From positions 6,556,001 through 6,620,000 of the forward strand of contig CM057474.1 of NCBI GenBank assembly GCA_030035585.1: a stretch of DNA of 64,000 nt, in the 5' to 3' direction. Shown here piece after piece: positions 56,872 to 64,000 of the stretch. The stretch comes from Dugong dugon. Taxonomy: Eukaryota > Chordata > Mammalia > Sirenia > Dugongidae. Under the pieces are notes generated by a model, which saw only the letters and a program-made list of their open reading frames with translations, did not search any database and was not told the DNA's origin. Position 1 is the stretch's first letter, and each line of letters opens with the position of its first letter. The position numbers were made by a program, and so were the translations under genes.

Positions 56872-56886
56872 CACACGTGTGCACCT
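56825..56886. repeat. (TG)n microsatellite
   Basis: About 22 uninterrupted TG units followed by a GTGCACACGTGTGCAC palindrome-like end. Predicted Cys-Val or Val-Cys peptides over it come from the repeat. Likely polymorphic and prone to Z-DNA. Confidence 0.95.
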
Positions 56887-57028
56887 GGGCACGTTTATGT
56901 GAATCATCCCTGGACAATGCTTTCTATTTTCCAGGCCAATACATTGGCTTATATGATTCTAAATTTCAGGAATGTTTTTCCCTTTCTCTTTGCTCAATTG
57001 GATTCTACCCATCCCTTGTGTTGTAAGG

Positions 57029-57237
57029 GTTGTTGTTGTTCGTTGCAGTAGGGTCTATTCCAACTCATGGTAACCCCATATATGCAGAACAGAACTGCTC
57101 CATAAGGTTTTCAAGGCTGCAATCTTTCAGAAGCAGTTGGCCAAGCCTGTCTTCTGAGGTGCCTCTGGGTGGTTTCCAGCCACCAACCTCTCACCTAGTA
57201 GTCAAGTGCTTAACTGTTTGTGCCACTCAGGGCTCCC
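57029..57237 (-). mobile_element. AfroSINE, long form, minus strand
   Basis: Starts with TTGTTGTTGTT (reverse AAC tail), then 'ccaactcatggtaacccca', 'cagaacagaactgctccat', the long-form block, and the reversed head ending 'cactcagggctccc'. Confidence 0.93.
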
Positions 57238-60200
57238 AGTGTTTGTTGCAACAGATCAACACAGAATCTCAGTGGTTTATCACAGCCCAAATTTTTCTCC
57301 TTCAAGTAAGGCCCCCTGGGTCAGGTGGCTCAGGTAGCTCTCCTCCATCTTGTGTCTATGCCATTTGAAGGAACATATGACCTCCAAGAACCCAAAGTCA
57401 AAGGAAGGGAATGTTGGGAGGAGCGAACTGATACTAACTTCCCTGATCTAAAAGAGACATGGGTCACTTTCTGCCATAGTCCTCTGGCCATGGGTCCATG
57501 GTTCCAACCTAATTTAAAAAGAGTCAATGAGACAGGAGAACATATGGAATAATTGGACAACACTGTTTTAGCCAATTCTATTAATATAGACACAAGCCAC
57601 TTCTACTGTAGAAGCTTAACCCACCACCCCAATCTAGAGAGATCTTTTTCTCCTCTGAAAGTCTATACCAATTCCCTTTAAATCTACTTCGCCTGATAAC
57701 AATGAATAGCCATGCAGCAATTTTTCTACCATCTTTTTGAATTAAGACTTAGTTCTTCCAGAATCTATTTTCTCTTGTGAATTAAATTGTAAGCTCTTTG
57801 TAGATATGATTTATGTCTATAGTATATATCTCCTGAGAGTGCTTAGCAAAATGCCTTCCATATGATAGGGGATCCATAAGTAGTTACTGATTTTATATTC
57901 CAAACAGCTTCAGTTAATGGGGACACATCTAATGAAGCAAGATTTCAGTTGTACTTTATGAAAACTTCTCATGTATGTCATGCATTATTAAGACTGGTTA
58001 TTGTTTTGGAGATAATGTTTCTTAAAAATTGTTGGAAGATAAATTCATGTTACAAAGATAGTGGAAAGAACAAGTCACGCAATACATTTCACTCTTCTGA
58101 ACCCCTGTAGAGTCTCAAGATACCTTTGTAGCCTCACAAGATTACTAAGACCTGCCGTGACTGATAATAGCAATAATTTGCAATGGTGCTTTATGGTTTT
58201 CAGAAAAAAAATCAAATAATTTAACTAAGTTGATTCTCAACACACGCTTGAAGAAAGGAAAGATGCAGTTGTGAAGTTCATTGTTTAAATGAGTAAAACT
58301 GAGGTTCAGCGTTAAGTATGGGACTTACAATTAGGGTTGAAAAAAACGTTAAATGTGTTCTCATCCAACTGTTTCTTTTACAGTGGTTTCATTACAGTTG
58401 AGAAGATTGTAGCCCTAATAGGTTAAGTGAGTTGTGCAAGGTCCCTTAGAGAGAATAAGTGGATACAGCAGAATTAGATCTCCTCAGGTCCAGTGATATT
58501 TAGACTGCATTATTCTGTCTTTTCTTTAATTAAGCACAATCCAAAATATGCACTGTTACAAAAAAGCTAGTTAAAACATCATCCACCTGAAATGGAGTAA
58601 ATGTCAAAAGGACTTTATAAGTCATAAGTTTTTAATATCTTTTACTTCCTCCTCATTGAAAGGGAGAAATGTTTGTGGAAAAAAACAAAACAAAACAGAT
58701 TTCTCAGAGGTAAGAGTGTTCAGTATACATCTTTAATTATATTTGATTTTAAATTGGATATTTGGCAAGTATGTGACGCACACTCTAGGGTGAAATTTTA
58801 CTCAGTGTGGTGGCAAACTTAAGAAACGTGACAAAAAGCAAAAAAAAAAAAAAAAAACGAAAAAACATAAGATATTTAGAACTCTGTTTCACATAGAAGG
58901 GACAAACCACATTCGGTCTCTAAAATATTTGGTAGCATTCCTGTGAAAACTGCAATTCAACTCTGAATTACTTCTGCTGTTATTTTAAAACTAGAACACC
59001 GTTGATAGTGTTTAATATTAACATTCTTTGTGCCCTAGATTCTGTCAGAAACAAATAAAATGAGCAGTCTGTTTTCAGGACTGTTTCATTTGCATTTCAT
59101 TACACTTTTAACCCTCAATTTTTATTCTTTTAGAGGCTATTATAGGGCTGGTAACATACTATATATATTATAAACAACACTTGAGTGATCATCATAAAGA
59201 TCATCTGGTCCAGTCTTCTGATTCTAAGCATGTTAACCTCAGATCATTCAGAACCTACAGTCACCTCTCTGATTTTTCAAGACCTGAGGTATAAAGATCA
59301 AATCAATCTAATAATAATAATAAACTATATTTCCTTAGCAATTGGTATTTAAAGAAAGTGAGCTGTATCCAGTGTGGAATATAATAATTATAACATATAG
59401 TATTTGATTTCACACTCATAATCAAACGATAAGTTAAAAACAATACAAAATGCAAAATAACATTTTAATAAAGCAACAGAGAAGTCATATTTGATTTATT
59501 CTCAAACGATTGATTCAAGAAACAGATTCTATTAGAGTTCAGAGAAGCTAGAAGTATATCCTTGCATTCAATACAAATGCACTCTTGCTGTAACATAAGG
59601 CAATTTTACTTGGCTTAGTCTTTTGTGGATCAGTAGAACTGGCAAATTGCAAGTATCTTCTTTTTTCTTTCTTGATTCTTTCCATGTTAGATATTACCCA
59701 TGACTTCTAAACCTTCTCTTAAACTTTGCCTGCAGGTTTCAGTTGGGTATCTGTTAACTAATCTGTATGTATTGATCATTGTGCTTTGAATACATTTCAG
59801 TGATAAAGCAAACTTTAAAATAATAGATTATTCTCTATTTCCTGTGTATCATACAACATAGTTAAATCCATGGCACTGCACCCTTTATGATTTCTAAATA
59901 TGATGTAGTTTTATCAAGGCTAGGTAGGCCTTTCCCAATTCAAATTGAATTCAAATTCAAATACATGCAGTACTTTCTTGAAATAATATGTACTCTGACC
60001 CCATCATAACTATATCTTTTTTTTTTAAACAAGTTGATTCAATTCCACTCAAATATATTAACATTGTCATTTCAAATAACTCACATGGCAGGGACGAAAA
60101 AGTTCACATGTCAATGTGGTTAGAAAAGAGGGTGAGGCACGGGACTAAGTCAGAGAGTCCTTTTAGAATTCATCAAGGTAAGCAAACAAAAGCACAGGGT

Positions 60201-61678
60201 ATGGGCAATGCATACTTTGCCCTGGTCTTATTACTGGGTCACTTTGCACTGTAATTGATAGGTCATTGCTTTAACTAATCCGCTCTATTTTGAGACTGAG
60301 AAATATGAAGTAGCATGTACTTTTCAGTTTATTTCCTATTGCAGCCTAGATTTCCAAATGAAGGGATTGCTGAAACAAGCATGGAAATAAGGATATTTTG
60401 GGAGGAGGCAGATATTAAAAACTACAGTTTGAAACAAAAGACTGTTCCGGTTACAAATGCTTTTCAATTCAAAACACACAACTCGGAAAGAAACACCAGT
60501 GAAATGATCTGAGAGGATTTTCTTTTCAGGTGGTGAAGTGCCCACAGATTCAGTAACGGGTGCTATTGTGTTAATATGACTGTAAGATGTAAAACGACTA
60601 TTTTCTCCTACTCCTCAAGTACTGTTACAATATGAAATTATCACCATGCAGTAACACAACCAGACCTTTTCTAGTTCTCTTTTCCAACCACATAGATTGT
60701 TGAAGTTTTCTGTGAGAACAGGAATACGTGAAAGTGAAAGAGGGGAAAACAGCCTTTTCTACCAAAACTTCCCTTCTTGTTTATTGTAACTCCAAAAAGG
60801 GAGGATGCCTGGTGCCAAATGAAGGACACGTAGAACAAAGACATAGAGAGATGTGACTCTTCTGGTACTTCATACTCACCAGTACTGATGTATTTTTTTC
60901 CCAGAAAAACCCCTCTGTTGGGCTCCATGAAGACTATAAACCAACTGCTTAGATAAGAGGTGACATAAACAAGCAAATATTATGACAATCTTTGGATAAG
61001 GTTTTGTTTCCATTCATTCTCTTGAATGTTCTTAAATAAGACTCAAAATGGGCAAGTGTGCAGAGAAACTGGAAGAATTTTAAACCTAGAATACACCTAG
61101 ACTATGACGGGTAATATTTACTGTTAAACACTCTGGTGCCAGTGCTCCATCAAATGGATACATACCAATAACCGTACCCTTTACCTTAGCTATTTAAATT
61201 CTTCCATTGGATTCGTTTCCTGGAAATTCATCCAAGTAAACAATGAAACAAAAGAAAAATCTATAGTAGGAGAAAGAAAATAATCATATATTTATATAGC
61301 GATGTAGGAACGATAATGGGGGAAATTGAGAAGAAACGCTGTTCACACAGGCAAACGAATCTCTCAGGTTTGAAGGCAAAATCAGAATCTGACCCACCTC
61401 CCATCTGTCTATTTGATATTGAACTATATTCATATTTTCTTTGTGAGTGTTTCCACTGTGTTTTATAGAGTCATGTATAATAATAGGTCATTCATTCACT
61501 CAACCAGTAATTAAATAGCATTCTTTTAATGCCAATCTCTATGCCAAATAATAAACATTCAAAGAAAACTGCTGTTCTTTGCAAATGTTGACTCTCCATT
61601 TGTACTGGCATGAAAACAGACTGGAGTTCAGGTTCATTATACATACAAATATATAATGAATCTGAATACGTATAAATC
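57238..61678. other. Mostly unassigned, with faint ancient repeats
   Basis: Weak traces only: 57250-57600 resembles an old LTR or MER-type repeat I cannot name; 57790-57875 has L2-like 'gtgcttagcaaaatgcctt'; 58240-58330 and 58390-58460 have MIR-like text ('aatgagtaaaactgaggtt', 'ggttaagtgagttgtgcaa'); an A run lies at 58839-58857. The remaining 3 kb up to 61678 shows no repeat, gene or signal. Confidence 0.35.
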
Positions 61679-61842
61679 GGAGCCCTGGTGGTGCAGTGGT
61701 TAAGAGCTCGGCTGCTAACCAAAAGGTTGGTAGTTCAAATCCACCAGCCTCTCCTTGGAACCCCTATGGGGCATTTCTGCTCTGTCCTATAGAGTCACTA
61801 TGAGTAGGAACCGACTCGAAGGCACCTAACAACAATAGCAAC
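61679..61842 (+). mobile_element. AfroSINE, short form, well preserved, AAC tail
   Basis: 'ggagccctggtggtgcagtg', 'ggttggtagttcaaatcc', 'tatgagtaggaaccgactc' and 'gaaggcacctaacaacaat'. Few differences from the common sequence. Its end matches RTE 3' ends almost base for base. Confidence 0.96.
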
Positions 61843-64000
61843 ATATATGAATTATAGCTAGTTCATCACCATTTGAAGAAATAGCAGTTCAGTTGGGAAG
61901 AAATGCTACATTTATCACAAAATAATGTGATTGTTTAAATAAATACTACTTTATAGATGTGAAAGCATTCTTCCATATTAAATGATGTCCATTATGATTC
62001 TTTGAACTCAGAAGGGGAAAAAAAATAAGAGTAAAATGCAGAAAACCTTATGGCTGCTTGGAGGTTAACAATTTATCATGGTAACTGCACCAATTTCAAT
62101 GGAGTCTTTTGGTCTATTACTTATATTCTTCCTAGGTCATATCACCATCTTTCAGCAACATATGTGAGCATGAAATGTGCGAGTATATTTGTGTATGAGG
62201 AGTTAAACACACATAAGCACAAGATACAGAATACATTTTACAAATATACACATATGTTTAGCAAATATATTGCACATACAATTATTAAGAAGAAACAGAA
62301 ATTAGAAAGAAGAATATCTGCTTTACAAAGTGTAAAACTTTTATAAAATGAGCTCAAATATTGCAAAATTCCACACGTAGAAGGCACATTGCAAAAGCTT
62401 CTTTTCGGAACCTTGAGCTTTACTGCCGTTACTCATAAAGCAGCAAGCTTATAAGTCATTTCCTTGTGTCTCATGTTAAGAAGATTTCAGTTCTCAGTGG
62501 AGAGAATATATGACAGTTGAGATATAAAAGGTTTTTTTTGTCACCCTGACCACATTCTTACAAGAAGAACTAAAGAAAGTTGAAGAAGTCTCCTTATTGT
62601 CTAGAAATAAAGTTCAATGCCCCCTTTACCTCCCTAAACTCATAGAAGGTTGCCCTCAGTTACCTGCAGAGTTTTCACTGATTGCAAGAAAACATACAAT
62701 TGGGTAGGAAAAATAAGAAGCTAATTTGTTAATCAAATTATTTGGTATCAATTTTCTTGCTTTGGGGGATTATTTCTTTTGCTTTAATTTGGCTCCTTTT
62801 CATAATGTGACCCTATTGTAGTGAATGGCATAATTTGGCAGGGCAAAAGTAATCTTATATCTTATAAGGAAATGTCTGGAATCAGAGATTTAGAATTAGT
62901 TAAGAATCGTTATAATACACACCCACACCTCTGCATGCACTCAAACATACTAATCTCATTTTCTGTATGCTTCTTTGAGGGATTGTTCCCGACCCCAGGC
63001 ACTGAATGGCTGTGCGGATTAAATTCTGTGATCTTTTCTCCACATTTAATTCATCTTGTCAGGTATAGAAGACCAATGACTTCATTTCAAAAGAAAAAAA
63101 AAAATCAGGGCTTTGTTCCTTGACCTTTAGTTCTGAGAGAAATACTCAACAGTGACACACCCTGTCCAAGAGGCAAACATGTACAGCTAATTTCTATTTT
63201 ACGAAGGAGAATGAGGGATTTTTTTTTTTTCAACTTTAAAATGAGGTTGAATTTTGGAGTCCAGGTAGCTATTCTCTTTTGCCCAAGACAACTGTTGGGG
63301 AAATGGCCTTCGATGTCTCTGTCAGAAACCCACACGTGGCCTGTGAAGTTTCTGAGTCCAGGCTGGTTACCTCACAAATCTGTGCAAAGCTCCAGTGAAT
63401 AATTTATACCAGGCATGAGGTGACAAGTTAAACACGCCCATTTTGTCTAAAACGCTATGAAGGCATCAAGACAGAGCCAGGCTGCAGGTGAGTGGAGCTC
63501 GGCTGATGGGAACCGAGTACGTCTAGAAGAGAGGATGCCACTGTAAGGAAAATGAAATGTAATGAGATACTCTTTCATGCATAATTCATCGGTGAAAACA
63601 TGACCACATAAAAAGCCATGGATTTTAACAAGGCAAAGCCTGCCATCATGCACATTATCTTCCCAGAGGAACTTCATATAATACTGGTCAAAAAGGAGAG
63701 GATTCTGAATGCTAGTAAAAAATAAAGCTGACAAGTTTTCAAATGCAATAGAATTTACTTTAATATTATACAGTGCCTGTAAAAGAAACAATTTCTATTT
63801 ACACCTGCAAATTCTGCTTAGCCAGAAATTTACTTTAAAACATCTTCTATCTCCTATTTAAATGGAATAAAAAAAAAAGAGAGAGAGAGAACAGAAGATT
63901 CATCTTGATATAAACGAATACAATGCATGAGCTGTATTTACTGAATTTTGTGACATTAAGCTAAACTGGACTTGGCAGACATTTTCACTTTTCTGGCAAC
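61843..64000. other. No recognisable feature
   Basis: AT-rich unique-looking DNA to the window edge, with a T run near 63221 and an (A)n(GA)n tract at 63871-63890. ORFs of 63-114 codons overlap on both strands and have no domain. Confidence 0.4.

Noticed and set aside
56714-57051. Cysteine-rich ORFs with Cys-Val repeats that look like a metal-binding or toxin-like peptide
   Set aside because: They translate a (TG)n microsatellite in two frames.
58839-58857. Poly(A) run as a possible processed pseudogene tail
   Set aside because: No gene-like sequence precedes it on either strand and no target duplication was seen.
61679-61842. tRNA-like A and B boxes
   Set aside because: They belong to the AfroSINE head. 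The following sequence does not fold into a full tRNA and the same head occurs in many SINE copies.

Overview
This window is mammalian nuclear DNA from an afrotherian, most likely an elephant or close relative (Proboscidea). The main reason is a tRNA-derived SINE present in about 19 copies or fragments. Its head reads 'gagccctggtggtgcagtgg', its B box 'ggttcgaatcc', and its end 'tatgagtcggaatcgactcg'; I recognise it as AfroSINE, known only from Afrotheria. It occurs with RTE-clade (BovB-like) LINEs that end in the same (AAC)n tail, and with an abundant lineage-type 0.5-kb LTR family. Species assignment is inference; no lineage-defining gene is present.

I found no host protein-coding exon, RNA gene, CpG island or CRISPR array. 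Nearly every open reading frame is short, lies in a repeat, or is made by low-complexity DNA. The window is best read as intergenic or deep intronic DNA built from layered transposons.

Layout. 0-8 kb: AfroSINEs, a CTAT microsatellite, an internally deleted Tigger DNA transposon with both inverted repeats (4002-5605), an MLT1-like LTR and TA/TG repeats. 8-13 kb: an ancient L2 split by a MaLR-type LTR, then an RTE copy (11.5-12.6 kb). 13-19 kb: an ERV-type LTR, then an old L1 (14.9-17.2 kb) holding an AfroSINE with a 14-bp duplication. 19-26 kb: a long RTE copy with endonuclease and reverse transcriptase remnants, cut by an L1 and flanked by a MaLR-like provirus. 26-33 kb: mostly unique DNA, including a candidate conserved stretch near 29.1-29.4 kb, then an RTE insertion with a 5' inversion (30.4-31.2 kb). 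33.8-39.7 kb: an ERV-L provirus with decayed protease, RT, RNase H, integrase and dUTPase segments; its dUTPase is cut by an LTR that is itself cut by another LTR. 41-57 kb: solo LTRs, an L1 with two poly(A) tracts inside one target duplication (probable 3' transduction), an L2 split by an RTE fragment, a mosaic LTR with a tRNA-Leu-like primer site, and another RTE. 57-64 kb: mostly unique AT-rich DNA with two AfroSINEs and faint MIR/L2 traces.

The elements form a small ecology. RTE supplies endonuclease and RT; AfroSINE has no protein and carries the RTE 3' end, so it is the expected rider. L1 and LTR elements moved separately. Nesting gives relative ages: L2, MIR, MLT1-like and Tigger are oldest; ERV-L, RTE and the MaLR-like LTRs are intermediate; several AfroSINEs and L1 tails with intact duplications are younger. 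I see no new defence or metabolic system; the notable items are transposition intermediates frozen in sequence.
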